From assembly GCA_024641245.1 (NCBI GenBank), contig JAHEDK010000002.1, positions 31,117 to 95,116 on the forward strand: a stretch of DNA of 64,000 nt. The letters run 5' to 3'. The stretch comes from Actinomycetes bacterium. Its GTDB lineage: Bacteria; Actinomycetota; Acidimicrobiia; Spongiisociales; JAHEDJ01. A program made the translations under genes and the position numbers. Shown piece by piece: positions 17,500 through 26,711 of this stretch. Numbering within the stretch: the stretch's first letter is position 1; every line of letters starts with the position of its first letter. The notes under the pieces were generated by a model. It ran no database searches. It saw nothing but the letters and a program-made list of their open reading frames with translations, and was not told the origin of the DNA.

Positions 17500-18336
17500 T
17501 CAGACGGCGAGGGTGCTGTCTGCGCGACGACCAGAATCCAGGCGTGAGCGCCACGTGGTGTTCTCCGACATGACCGACAGGTATGACGCCCGCGCCCGTT
17601 TGCCGGGCGTCGCAGCCGCAACTTCCGGAAGGCCTTCGTACAGCGTCGAGAAGTATGCCCGGATGGCGGCAAGCGCCTCGGCCCGGATCTGTGAAACCCT
17701 TGCCTCGGTGACCTTCAGATCGTCCGCAATGTCTTGAAGGGATTCTCCCTGCAGGTAGTAACGAGCGACAACGTCTGCCTGCGCCGGTGGAAGGAGCTCG
17801 ATTGCCGCCTTGAGGGTGCCGAAGAGCTCACGTTGCTCGAGCGCTTGTTCTGGCAGAGCTTGTGAGCGCTGCTCGGCGACCTGATCCCGGAGGGGGGACT
17901 CGTCGGAGTCATCCTGATCGAGATGCAGGAGCGTGCTGTGGCCTTCCTGGGCTTTCCGGGCGGAGAGCTCCACGGTGGTGATGCCGAGGGTCGTGGCCAG
18001 ATCCTCGTCGCTGGGACGGCGTCCGGTGTGCTCTTCGAAGTCTGAGGTCGCCTGCTGGATCTCGCGCAGGTTGCGCCTCACCGACCGGGTCGCCCAGTCG
18101 CGCGTCCGGGTGGAATCGATGATGGCTCCCCGAATCCGGATGGCGGCGTATCGGGCGAACGGAATGCCGGCATCCTCATTGAATCGACGAGAGGCTTCGA
18201 CGAGGCCGAGCGCCCCGGCATTCCACAACTCGTTGCGATCGACGTGCCGCGGGTAGCGAACCGACACTTCTGCGACGATGTGACCAACGAGCTCGAGGTG
18301 ATCGGTGGCAAGCTGATTCCGGTCCGAATAGGCCAT
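17500..18336 (-). CDS. RNA polymerase sigma factor, FliA/WhiG family
   Basis: The 278-residue protein is a group 3 sigma-70 factor. Region 2 (about 9-80, with NELWNAGALGLVEASRRFNE), region 3 (about 95-140) and region 4 with a helix-turn-helix (QDIADDLKVTEARVSQI) are in order. About 45 extra residues trail region 4. The family includes flagellar FliA and Streptomyces sporulation factor WhiG. Neighbouring FlgN-like and FlgL-like genes make a flagellar origin likely. It converges on the GT2 gene and diverges from the FlgN-like gene across 283 bp. Confidence 0.88.
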   Translation of the reverse strand: MAYSDRNQLATDHLELVGHIVAEVSVRYPRHVDRNELWNAGALGLVEASRRFNEDAGIPFARYAAIRIRGAIIDSTRTRDWATRSVRRNLREIQQATSDFEEHTGRRPSDEDLATTLGITTVELSARKAQEGHSTLLHLDQDDSDESPLRDQVAEQRSQALPEQALEQRELFGTLKAAIELLPPAQADVVARYYLQGESLQDIADDLKVTEARVSQIRAEALAAIRAYFSTLYEGLPEVAAATPGKRARASYLSVMSENTTWRSRLDSGRRADSTLAV

Positions 18337-18499
18337 GATCTTGTCCTTGTCGGTTGTCCCTGGTGTGTAACTAGTTCTTTGTTGTAGCTACTCTCTAGTC
18401 ATCGGCACTCGGATGCATGGTTCTTGAGTGCTATTCGCATCTAGTCACATTCTGATTGAGACGCTCAAGGGCGAGTTCATACTCCAGAGCTTGAACACG

Positions 18500-18599
18500 C
18501 GGCCGGCCCGCCGACAGGTCCAGTGCAGAAAACCGCGCCGCGCAAGCTCCGGGGACCGGCCCGATTGGTGCTTTACCGCCGGGGAGTCACGGCCGGCCG
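18500..18599 (+). promoter_or_regulatory. Possible structured 5' leader of the FlgN-like gene
   Basis: CGGCCGGCC at 18500-18508 can pair perfectly with GGCCGGCCG at 18591-18599. Inside, GGTCC at 18517-18521 can pair with GGACC at 18553-18557. The enclosed region lies directly 5' of the ribosome binding site at 18609. The gap between the divergent sigma and FlgN-like genes is 283 bp, more than promoters alone need. It does not match the c-di-GMP-I riboswitch consensus, and GC-rich pairing may be chance. Confidence 0.3.
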
Positions 18600-18619
18600 A
18601 GATTCGATGGAGACCCTAG

Positions 18620-19072
18620 GTGAACGAACTGATACTCATGCTGCAGCCCGGGGTCGAACCGCTCCTTGAAATCCTGCGAAAGGAGCGCGATATCCTCGAA
18701 AGTCTCTTGGCGCGACTCCGCCACATCGCTCAGTTGGTCGTATCGCACCCCGACCGCTCCCTGGCTTCCGCGGCCAGACAGGTCTCCAACCTCGAAGACC
18801 AGCTCGGCACCACCGAGATGATGCGTGCACTGATTGTTGCGGGAATTGCCGCGAAATGGCGCATGAATGAGCACGACCTCTCCCTACGCACAATCATCAG
18901 TCGGGGCCACCCCGATCACGCACAGGCTCTCGGACAACGCCTCGACGAACTGGTATCCCTGACGGGTGCGATCGAATCAATCAGGTCCTCGCTCGAGCAG
19001 TCCACCCGTGAACGATTGGAAGCTGCGCAACTAGGCATCGAGCGACTCGCAGGCCTTCCCCTCGATGGGTGA
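18620..19072 (+). CDS. FlgN-like helical protein
   Basis: The GTG at 18620 has GGAG seven bases upstream and gives 150 residues. The protein is almost entirely alpha-helical. Its layout matches FlgN, the export chaperone for flagellar hook-associated proteins: an N-terminal LLEILRKERDILESLLARL coil and a C-terminal coil with spaced leucines (IESIRSSLEQSTRERLEAAQ). The match is by pattern only. It stands alone between a FliA/WhiG sigma gene and a FlgL-like gene, which supports the call; flgK is absent. Confidence 0.5.
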   Translation: MNELILMLQPGVEPLLEILRKERDILESLLARLRHIAQLVVSHPDRSLASAARQVSNLEDQLGTTEMMRALIVAGIAAKWRMNEHDLSLRTIISRGHPDHAQALGQRLDELVSLTGAIESIRSSLEQSTRERLEAAQLGIERLAGLPLDG

Positions 19073-19169
19073 GAGCCGCGAACATGGTCGTGCCGTGTGT
19101 GCCGATCCCGACACGGTGACGCCGTCATCGACATCGAGAACGATCGCTCTCCATGGACCGCAAGCCGGT

Positions 19170-19988
19170 CTAGCGGAGGAAGTCCATCAGCGATGGCTGC
19201 ACGACTCTTGAAAGCACCTCGAGGGTCACCTGATAAATGACCGTCTGTGTCTGGAGTTCGCCAATGAGCTCGGGCGCACGGACGCGGTCGAATCCCGGAG
19301 GGCGCAATTGGAGCTTGCATTGTTCGATCACGCTGCGCGAGAGACAGACCATCAAACGCCGACGGGCATCCGCGAGCTCAGCAATACTCCTACCCACTTC
19401 GTCGATGCATCGTTCGAAGGTACCGACGGATTCATACACCCGGTCACCGGCTGCCGGCGCATCGCTGAGACCATCGAGGACGCGGACCAAGGGGGAACAA
19501 TCGGGTAGGCCATCGCCGGCCGGCTCTAGGGCCGTCGCGGCACGGATCACACGTCCGGAACCACTGCAGTAGACCCAGGAGTCGCCAGACCGGGACCCCG
19601 GCCCACCACCGATCCTCGTGGTGGTTGCCGCTCGAAGCGATTCGGCCAGAACGCCGATCTCCTGCCGGGCAGCGACCCGCTGATCCTCATCGACCACGCC
19701 GGCCAGTCGAATCGCCAGGTGCCATCCCCTTCGGAGTTCTTCTTCGAGGACCCGTAGCCGGAGATCGGCGCGTTCGATCCAGGCCAGACCCTCGCCGGAG
19801 TCATTCCCCTCCTGGATCCAATCGCTGAGCTCATCACTGAGGCCTGGTCCCGGGTTGGATCGAGTGGATCCGACCCGCTGCGCTGTTTCGTCGGATTCGA
19901 GCCCTGCATCGAGATCGTCAACCGAACTGATGCGCCCGTCGAGTCCGTGTCGTGTGCAATAGTCCTGGATTTCCCAAAGAACGTTCAT
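19170..19988 (-). CDS. Divergent FlgL/flagellin-like protein
   Basis: The ATG at 19988 gives 272 residues. Residues about 65-125 follow the flagellin/FlgL N-terminal helix pattern (ALSWLDTTDSAL...DRQAIAAEIDQL in typical members; here GLAWIERADLRL...DQRVAARQEIGVL). The last residues QPSLMDFLR match the conserved FlgL/flagellin C-terminus. The first 60 residues lack the usual MRIT-type start and are acidic. FlgL joins hook to filament. Here the gene faces the FlgN-like gene, unlike a normal flgN-flgK-flgL operon, so it may be a relic or serve another surface structure. Confidence 0.55.
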   Translation of the reverse strand: MNVLWEIQDYCTRHGLDGRISSVDDLDAGLESDETAQRVGSTRSNPGPGLSDELSDWIQEGNDSGEGLAWIERADLRLRVLEEELRRGWHLAIRLAGVVDEDQRVAARQEIGVLAESLRAATTTRIGGGPGSRSGDSWVYCSGSGRVIRAATALEPAGDGLPDCSPLVRVLDGLSDAPAAGDRVYESVGTFERCIDEVGRSIAELADARRRLMVCLSRSVIEQCKLQLRPPGFDRVRAPELIGELQTQTVIYQVTLEVLSRVVQPSLMDFLR

Positions 19989-20139
19989 GACCGGCTCACC
20001 AGACGTCGACAACCGGCCCGACCGACGGTGCCTCGGGGTCGTTCTGCGCGTCTCGACCGGAAGTTCTTCCCGGTCGACCGTCCCGTGCAATCGATAGGCA
20101 GACGGGGCCGGCTAGTCGCCACTATCCTCATAGTTGCCG

Positions 20140-20721
20140 ATGGAACTACAGCCGCCGACTCGCGACCCGAACGAACTCGAGGGGCTCCTTGCCGAACGCG
20201 AGGAAGAGTTGCGGCAATTCCGCCTGGCACTCGACGTGCTCTCACCGATCGACCCGAGCACGGGAACGCTCAACCGGAACGGCGTGATCGACGCCATCCA
20301 GGATGCCCTGGACTGGCTGACCCGTCGCAACGACCCCTTCGCCATTCTCGCCGTCGAGATCCCCGGCCTCCAGTCCCTCAGCGCAAGCGCGGCCGACCGT
20401 CACCAGCGCATCCAGCAGCACCTGGAAGCCGTACTGGAGGCCGCTCTTCGCAAGGTCGATAGGGTCGGCCACATCGACCACACGACCTTCGCGGCGGTGT
20501 TGAGGGAATTCAAGGCTGAAGGAAGTCAGATACTCCTCGAACGACTGCGAACCATCCTGCAAATGGAATCTGAGCGAGCGAGCCTGATGCCGACGGATCC
20601 GTCCTTCACGCTGGTCTCCATCAAACCGGGACCGTTCCATCAGGCAGGATCCCTCCTCGAGCAAGTCGAGGCGCTGCGGTCCAGATCCCTGCCGGGCAAC
20701 CCCCTCATCATCGAACTGTGA
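20140..20721 (+). CDS. Degenerate GGDEF-domain protein
   Basis: The 193-residue product has a short coiled start (LLAEREEELRQFRLAL), then DPSTGTLNRNGVIDAI, the typical opening of a GGDEF domain. The active-site motif is replaced by HIDHTTF near residue 113. It should not synthesise c-di-GMP but could bind nucleotide or act as an interaction module. An in-frame TTG at 20134 is an alternative start; neither has a strong ribosome binding site. It diverges from the FlgL-like gene across 151 bp. Confidence 0.65.
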   Translation: MELQPPTRDPNELEGLLAEREEELRQFRLALDVLSPIDPSTGTLNRNGVIDAIQDALDWLTRRNDPFAILAVEIPGLQSLSASAADRHQRIQQHLEAVLEAALRKVDRVGHIDHTTFAAVLREFKAEGSQILLERLRTILQMESERASLMPTDPSFTLVSIKPGPFHQAGSLLEQVEALRSRSLPGNPLIIEL

Positions 20722-20888
20722 TCCCGGCCGCGCGGCCGGCAGGCCGCCAGGGCAGACTCGATACAGGTCGGCAGGGAGACCGGTAGTCGGCCTCGGCTCA
20801 TCGAGGTACGCAACCCGAAATGCCCGGTTGCACGGACCGGTGCGTATCCCCACGGAATCCTCGAAGGCCGGGTCCGATGACAAAACGC

Positions 20889-21749
20889 CTACTCGGGTCT
20901 GATCCAACCGCACCGACTCCCCCGGACCGGCCCTTGAAGTGCCGGCTGTTCGACAACAGGCACCGCCGCAACAATCTGAGCGGTCTCGGTTGTCGCCAAT
21001 GCGGGCGCCGCCATGACGGGGGTTGGCTCCGGAACCTCGGCTGTAATCGTCGGGAGTGGAGCGGCACCGACGGGAGCGACCAGGACTTCTGTTGCCTCAG
21101 GAACCGGCGATAGCTCAGTCGTGGTTCCGATCGGTACGGATGCCACCACGAGTGCGGGGGTGGCGTCCTGCGTTTCGGCACTCTCTTCAGCCACCGGCAT
21201 CGGCTGACTGTTCAGCCAGCGCCGCACGATATCGACGGCTTCGCTCGAGATGGCAATCCCTCCATCGGTGGTTCCTTGCACAACCACCACGGCCGCCTCC
21301 GCGAACTGCTCGGCCGGGATTCCGCTCCAACCGGCCGAACCGTCGAACCAGCCACGATCGGCCGGGATGTCCTGTGCCGCATAGAAGGCGTCCATGAAAT
21401 CGGAATCACGATGTGCCCGACAGGTGATCATCACGTGGTGGGCGAGTTCGTGGTAGACCGTGGCCGCCATCGTCCCGACCTCACGATCTGGATTGACCAC
21501 GACGACTCCCTCTGCCGTCCGGTACTCACCCTTGCGACCCGACAGCGATTCGAAGATCACGGAGGCCGAGCCGATGCAGGAGGCCCGGGCTGAAAACGAT
21601 GCTTCAAAGAATCCGATGGCGCTGTCGACGGCCGAAGCGGCTTCTGCACTTCCGCCGGCCGGGTCGAATGAAATCGTGGAAGCCTGGACGGGGATGATCG
21701 TCACGAGGGCTATGGCAACCCCTGCCAGTAGCGCCAGTCCTTTTCGCAT
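20889..21749 (-). CDS. Secreted HExxH metallopeptidase-like protein
   Basis: The ATG at 21749 has GGGAGGTG seven bases upstream and gives 286 residues. A signal peptide (about 1-23, cleavage after VQA) leads to a domain with HELAHH at 100-105, the zinc-binding HExxH motif. The third zinc ligand is not obvious. From about residue 190 the chain is rich in Pro, Val, Ala and Thr and looks disordered, like a wall-spanning tail. No family is recognised with confidence; a secreted zinc protease or a tyrosinase-like pseudoprotease are both possible. Confidence 0.65.
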   Translation of the reverse strand: MRKGLALLAGVAIALVTIIPVQASTISFDPAGGSAEAASAVDSAIGFFEASFSARASCIGSASVIFESLSGRKGEYRTAEGVVVVNPDREVGTMAATVYHELAHHVMITCRAHRDSDFMDAFYAAQDIPADRGWFDGSAGWSGIPAEQFAEAAVVVVQGTTDGGIAISSEAVDIVRRWLNSQPMPVAEESAETQDATPALVVASVPIGTTTELSPVPEATEVLVAPVGAAPLPTITAEVPEPTPVMAAPALATTETAQIVAAVPVVEQPALQGPVRGSRCGWIRPE

Positions 21750-21913
21750 CTCGAGGCACCTCCCTGGGCTCATATGGCGCCAGTCGGAGGCTGGAGACGG
21801 GACTTAACGCGAAAGATAGTTCACGAGGTAACCATTTAAGTGACTAGGGGAAACGATGCACGGCGTGTCTAGTTATGGGCGGAAGACCAGAGCCCGGGAT
21901 TCACCTTTGCTGC

Positions 21914-21983
21914 AATAGGCAATAGGCAATAGGCAATAGGCAATAGGCAATAGGCAATAGGCAATAGGCAATAGGCAATAGGC
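21914..21983. repeat. Heptamer array AATAGGC x 10 downstream of lysS
   Basis: Ten perfect AATAGGC units occupy 21914-21983, followed by AA. The array ends 7 bp before the lysS stop codon (21991-21993). It lies in the 241-bp gap between lysS and the secreted HExxH gene. The unit length is the same as in the clpC array but the sequence differs. Confidence 0.95.
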
Positions 21984-21990
21984 AACCCGC

Positions 21991-23520
21991 TCAGTTTTGC
22001 TCTGGCCTCAAGTGGGGGAACAACAGGACCTCACGGATGGTCGTCTGATTGGTGAGCAACATGACCAGGCGATCGACGCCGATGCCGAGTCCGCCGGTGG
22101 GAGGCATCCCATATTCCAGGGCTCGCACGAAATCCTCATCGATCGGATGTGCTTCGTCGTCGCCGGCTGCCCTTGCCAGCGCCTGCTGTTCGAATCGGTC
22201 CCGCTGATCGATGGGATCGATCAGCTCCGAGAAGGCATTGCACAGTTCCATCCCGCCGGCGAAAAGCTCAAACCGCTCGGTGAGATTCGGATCGTTGCGA
22301 TGGATCCTGGCCAGCGGCGAGGTCTCCTTCGGGTGGTCGATCACGAAGATCGGATCCCAAAGATCCGGTTCTACGAGGTGTTCATAGAGTTCGGCGATGA
22401 GTTTGCCCTTCCCCCATCCGTCTTCCGGCGTGATTCCCCGACCGGCTGCCAGTTCCCGCAGTTGCTCCAACGACCAATCGAACCCGACCGGTTGCCCGAT
22501 TGCTTCTGCAAGAAGATCGAGCAACGTTGCACGCCGGTACGGTGGCGTGAGATCGATCGGCATACCGTTGAACTCGATCAGACTCGAGCCCGTCGCTGCT
22601 TCGGCAACGGCACCGATCACTTGTTCCATCAGTTCCATGATGTCGCCGTAGTCTGCGAAGGCTTCGTAGGCCTCCAACGTCGTGAACTCCGGATTGTGGG
22701 TGGTATCGACGCCTTCATTGCGAAAAATGCGGCCGAGCTCGAAGACTCGTTCAATGCCGCCGACGACCAGTCGCTTGAGATGCAATTCGGTGGCGATGCG
22801 GAGATACATGTCTACGTCGAGGACGTTGTGGTGAGTGGCAAAGGGCCGCGCTAGTGCCCCGCCCGCCTGGGACTGCAGCACCGGGGTTTCGACCTCGACG
22901 TAGCCCCGGTCGGTGAACTGCTTGCGGAGTTCGGCAATGATCCGAACCCGGGTGAGAGCCACATCGCGAGCCTGCTCACTGGAGATGAGATCGAGGTAGC
23001 GCTGCCGGTAGCGGCGTTCCACGTCTTTGAGTCCGTGCCACTTCTCAGGCAACGGCCGGAGGGACTTCGAGAGTAGAGTCCACGACTGTACGCGGATGCT
23101 CAGCTCACCCTTCTTGGTCGTGACGATTTCGCCCTCGGCTCCAATCCAATCGCCTGCGTCGATCTCAGCGAACCGATCGAACTCTTCTTGTCCGAGCGTA
23201 TCTCTGGCCACGAACAGCTGGATCCGACCGGTCCGATCGAGAACGACGGGGAACATGAGCTTGCCGAAGCTGCGAATATTGAGGACCCGCCCCGCCACCG
23301 CCACGGTGTTACCCGTCTCAACCCCCGGTTCAAGGTCGCCGTATTCAGCATGGAGGTCCACGGCCAACGCCGTCCGGTCGAACCGGTAGGCATAAGGCTC
23401 TCCTCCCGCGGCCCGAATCTCGCCGAGCTTCTCGAGGCGGCGCGCCGTTATGGGATGAGCAGCAAGGCCGGCATCGTCGGAGACTTCTGCATCTTCGCGT
23501 TTGGTGGGGTCGTCCGTCAT
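21991..23520 (-). CDS. lysS: Lysyl-tRNA synthetase, class II
   Basis: The enzyme charges tRNA-Lys. The 509-residue product has an N-terminal OB-fold anticodon-binding domain (about 60-170) and a class II catalytic core with motif 2 ([17 protein letters not shown]) and motif 3 (GLGIGVDRL). The frame continues upstream without good coding character, so I chose the ATG at 23520 ([10 protein letters not shown]). It lies 86 bp downstream of panC on the same strand. Position between panC and clpC matches the mycobacterial order. Confidence 0.95.
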   Translation of the reverse strand: MTDDPTKREDAEVSDDAGLAAHPITARRLEKLGEIRAAGGEPYAYRFDRTALAVDLHAEYGDLEPGVETGNTVAVAGRVLNIRSFGKLMFPVVLDRTGRIQLFVARDTLGQEEFDRFAEIDAGDWIGAEGEIVTTKKGELSIRVQSWTLLSKSLRPLPEKWHGLKDVERRYRQRYLDLISSEQARDVALTRVRIIAELRKQFTDRGYVEVETPVLQSQAGGALARPFATHHNVLDVDMYLRIATELHLKRLVVGGIERVFELGRIFRNEGVDTTHNPEFTTLEAYEAFADYGDIMELMEQVIGAVAEAATGSSLIEFNGMPIDLTPPYRRATLLDLLAEAIGQPVGFDWSLEQLRELAAGRGITPEDGWGKGKLIAELYEHLVEPDLWDPIFVIDHPKETSPLARIHRNDPNLTERFELFAGGMELCNAFSELIDPIDQRDRFEQQALARAAGDDEAHPIDEDFVRALEYGMPPTGGLGIGVDRLVMLLTNQTTIREVLLFPHLRPEQN

Positions 23521-23606
23521 GGGGAGGGATGGTACCCAGTCACTGGTGCCAGCAGTCGGACAATCCGCCGGAGAGCGGCCGGTTGCCCATGGCCAGATAC
23601 CGAAAG

Positions 23607-24494
23607 CTATCTGCCCCCATACAGAATGCTCGGACCTTCCAACCGATTCCCCCGGTCCGCCTCGGTGCCGGCGGAGGTCACGCGGAAGAACACGTTGTCT
23701 ATCAACCGGGTGTTCCCCGCGTGAGCTGCCACGGCCAGGAAGGCGTCCTGCTCGAGGCGACGGGCTGGTTCCACCGAATCGGCATCGGCCAGCGTCACAT
23801 AGTCGACTTCGAGATCGCCGAGGTAGCCGGCAACTATCAGTTCGAGTTCTTCCGCAGAACACTCTCCGTCTTCGGCCGCTCCGGCTGCCGCCATGAGCCC
23901 GACGGAAATGCGCAGTGCCCGATCCCGCTCTTCTGGCGACAGGAACACGTTGCGACTGGAGAGCGCCAGGCCATCCGACTCGCGGACGATTGACACCGGC
24001 ACGACTTCGACCGGCATCGAAAGGTCGAACGCCATCCTGGTGACGGTGGCTAATTGCTGTGCGTCCTTCCTTCCGAAGTAGGCCCGATCGGCGCGGGTGC
24101 CGGCCAACAGCTTGGCGACAACGGTGGTTACGCCTTCGAAATGGCCCGGTCGAAAGCGGCCCTCCAGCTCCTCCGTCACGTCGGATACTCTGACACGGGT
24201 GATCTGCCGACGGGGATACATCTCCTCGAGTTCGGGAGCGAACAAGACGTCGACCCCCCGCTCCCCGGCCAGGTGGGCATCGCGGTCGGGGTCCCGTGGG
24301 TAGCGAGATAGGTCGCGTGTTTCGTCGAACTGGAGTGGGTTCACGAACAGGCTCATAACCACCGTGTCACATTCCCGGCGCGCTGCATCGACGAGGGCCA
24401 GATGACCCTCATGTAGGAACCCCATCGTCGGCACCAGACCGACAACACCGGCCGTCAGGTCACGCGCGGCCGCGAACGTCCCGACGGTTTTCAT
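23607..24494 (-). CDS. panC: Pantothenate synthetase PanC
   Basis: PanC joins pantoate and beta-alanine with ATP to make pantothenate, the precursor of coenzyme A. The 295-residue product has the ATP-binding PTMGFLHEGHLALV motif near the N-terminus, PLQF, YFGRKDAQQL and SSRNVFLS, all conserved. The ATG at 24494 overlaps the stop of the upstream DUF2520 gene by 4 bp. No panB or panD is in the window. Confidence 0.95.
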   Translation of the reverse strand: MKTVGTFAAARDLTAGVVGLVPTMGFLHEGHLALVDAARRECDTVVMSLFVNPLQFDETRDLSRYPRDPDRDAHLAGERGVDVLFAPELEEMYPRRQITRVRVSDVTEELEGRFRPGHFEGVTTVVAKLLAGTRADRAYFGRKDAQQLATVTRMAFDLSMPVEVVPVSIVRESDGLALSSRNVFLSPEERDRALRISVGLMAAAGAAEDGECSAEELELIVAGYLGDLEVDYVTLADADSVEPARRLEQDAFLAVAAHAGNTRLIDNVFFRVTSAGTEADRGNRLEGPSILYGGR

Positions 24495-25312
24495 CCGAGC
24501 ACCTCGCGCACGGCTTCGCCGGCGCCTGCCCATCGGGCGGTGGCACGCCCGAACGCCCTGAAATCGGATGCGAGATCGGCATCGACAGCCTCGACTGCAG
24601 CAAGGTGAGCGGCCACAGTGCCGACATCGCCGCGGGCGATCGGTCCGGTCAGGGAGACCAGGGGGCCCAGGTCGAAAGCGTTTTCGACGATCTGGATGAC
24701 CAACGGCCGTGCCGCAGCAAACGGAACTCCCGCGGCTGCGAACAATCGCTCGGCCATCCCCAGCGTGGTGAGCACGTAGTTGGCGGCGGCGGCTGCAGCG
24801 GCGTGATAGACGGGTCGCTGCGCGTCCACGAGTTCGAACGGGTGAGCGCCGATACTGATGGCCAGGCCTTCGAGCACACCCTGAAGGGGCGGGTCGGCAG
24901 TGATTCCGACTGAAGCGCCATCCAGGGCTGCCGCTCCGTCCCGGGGGTTCGGCATCGATTGCAGCGGATGGAATCCACCGATCTCCAACCCGGCCTGCCG
25001 CAGTGGATCGAGAGCATCAACGGAGGTGAGACCGGAAAGGTGAACGGCTGCGGCCGCGGTTGAGGCTATCGGCGCCAGCGACGCGGCCGCCTCGGTGATC
25101 GCGTCGTCGCGTACCGCCACGATGATCAGGTCACACAGAGGCAGCGGGATTTCCCATTCGAGGACCGGAGCCTCGAGCGTTGCGGCCCTGGGAATGACGT
25201 TCGACCGGCCGAGCACGCCCACGATTTCGTGGCCCGCCCGATGGGAGGCGAGCCCAACCGAGGTTCCGGCGCGCCCCGGTCCGACGATAACGATGCGCAG
25301 TGGATTGTCCAT
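24491..25312 (-). CDS. Rossmann-fold DUF2520 oxidoreductase-like protein
   Basis: The 273-residue product opens with a dinucleotide-binding VIVGPGRAGTSVG motif and has the C-terminal helical DUF2520 domain (HAAAAAAANYVLTTLG). Members sit directly upstream of panC in many actinobacteria (Rv3603c in M. tuberculosis), as here with a 4-bp overlap. A role in pantoate supply, possibly ketopantoate reduction, is suggested by position but is not shown by sequence. Confidence 0.85.
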   Translation of the reverse strand: MDNPLRIVIVGPGRAGTSVGLASHRAGHEIVGVLGRSNVIPRAATLEAPVLEWEIPLPLCDLIIVAVRDDAITEAAASLAPIASTAAAAVHLSGLTSVDALDPLRQAGLEIGGFHPLQSMPNPRDGAAALDGASVGITADPPLQGVLEGLAISIGAHPFELVDAQRPVYHAAAAAAANYVLTTLGMAERLFAAAGVPFAAARPLVIQIVENAFDLGPLVSLTGPIARGDVGTVAAHLAAVEAVDADLASDFRAFGRATARWAGAGEAVREVLG

Positions 25313-25448
25313 GCCGGGAACGGTAGTGGAGGTTTTCCGGCCAGGTGGAAGGTCGGCCATTGGATGTGGGCCAATTGGTCGAAAGTGGGCCGTGGGCGTG
25401 GTTGCTCGACCGGTAGCATCTGCGGACCGATGGAGTGGAAGATAAGCG

Positions 25449-26711
25449 ATGCCATCAAGAGCTGAGAACCCGGGGGCCGGCGCCGTTGTCGCATCAGTGT
25501 GGGTTCTATTCCTCGGCACCGCCCTCTTGATGGCAGGCAACGGACTTCAGGGCTCGCTCCTGGGTATTCGATCGGATTTCGAAGGCTTCGCTACCCCTGC
25601 CATCGGCATCGTCATGGCGTCTTACTATGCCGGGTTCCTCGTCGGCTCGCTCACTATTCCCGCCAGGCTTGCCAGCGTCGGGCACATCCGGGTGTTCGCG
25701 GGGCTGGCTTCGCTGACGTCGTCTGTTGCACTCATCCACTACCTCGTCGTCGATGTCTTCACCTGGTCGCTGTTGCGCTTCATCACTGGGATGTGTCTGT
25801 CTGGGTTGTATGTGACGATCGAGAGCTGGCTGAACGAACGAGCCACCAACGCAACCCGGGGCCGCCTGCTGGCCGTGTACATGGTGGTCGTGACGATCTC
25901 CGTCGGGTCCGGGCAGCTTCTCCTGGGAGTCGCCGATCCATCCGGCCCCGGGCTCTTCATCACCGCTTCGATCTTGATCTCTCTGGCCATCGTCCCTCTG
26001 ACTCTTTCACAGGTGCCGTCACCCGCGATCGATGCCCCCTCCAAGGTCTCGATTCGAGCGCTCTTCCGTGCGGCCCCTCTGGGCATCGTTTCCGGGGCCC
26101 TGGCCGGCGCTTCGAACGGCGCGATCTTCGGACTGGGTGCAGTCTTCGCCACCCGGATCGGCATGAACCCGGGTCGGGCAGGGCTCTTCGTAGGAGCGTC
26201 CATCATCGGTGCAACCCTCACGCAGTACCCGATCGGCCACCTATCCGATCGATTCCCACGCCGACGGGTTATCTTCGCCGTGGCGGCTGCCGCCGTCGGA
26301 GTTGCGGTGGCGGGAACAGCCGTTGATCCGGACAGCCTCCTTCTCTTTGCCGTGGCGGTGCTGTACGGCAGCCTTGCCTTCCCGATGTACTCCCTCGCAG
26401 TCAGCCACATCAACGACGTTGTCTCAGACGATCAGCTGGTGGCGACCGCTGCAGGCGTGCTATTCGTCTACGGCGTAGGGTCGATCTTCGGGCCGATCGT
26501 CGCCTCGCTCATGATGACCCTCCTCGGACCGGTCGGCTACCTGTGGAGCCTGTCGGGGTTCTTTGCACCCGTTGCCGCATACTCGCTCTACCGTCTCGTG
26601 ACGAAGGCCCGACCCGGCCAGAAACGGTTCGTCAGCCTGCCGCCGAGAACATCGTTGATGGCCGCCCGTCTGGCCGAGCCCCGCCCCGACGACGACCCGC
26701 CTACCAGCTAG
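25449..26711 (+). CDS. MFS transporter, YcaD-like
   Basis: The 420-residue membrane protein has twelve hydrophobic segments and two MFS halves. It carries the loop motif GHLSDRFPRRRV typical of the superfamily, and FITGMCLSGLYVTIESWLNE in the first half resembles the YcaD/UMF-type group. The substrate is unknown. It diverges from the DUF2520 gene and its stop overlaps the 3' end of the convergent folK fusion gene by 4 bp. Confidence 0.82.
   Translation: MPSRAENPGAGAVVASVWVLFLGTALLMAGNGLQGSLLGIRSDFEGFATPAIGIVMASYYAGFLVGSLTIPARLASVGHIRVFAGLASLTSSVALIHYLVVDVFTWSLLRFITGMCLSGLYVTIESWLNERATNATRGRLLAVYMVVVTISVGSGQLLLGVADPSGPGLFITASILISLAIVPLTLSQVPSPAIDAPSKVSIRALFRAAPLGIVSGALAGASNGAIFGLGAVFATRIGMNPGRAGLFVGASIIGATLTQYPIGHLSDRFPRRRVIFAVAAAAVGVAVAGTAVDPDSLLLFAVAVLYGSLAFPMYSLAVSHINDVVSDDQLVATAAGVLFVYGVGSIFGPIVASLMMTLLGPVGYLWSLSGFFAPVAAYSLYRLVTKARPGQKRFVSLPPRTSLMAARLAEPRPDDDPPTS

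Noticed and set aside
18500-18599. c-di-GMP-I (GEMM) or cobalamin riboswitch
   Set aside because: CGCAAGC and CCGG segments look superficially similar, but the conserved core of neither class is present in the right order.
20724-20739. Terminator after the dead GGDEF gene
   Set aside because: CCGGCCGCGCGGCCGG is a perfect palindrome but has no room for a loop and no T tract; a chance GC-rich palindrome is as likely.
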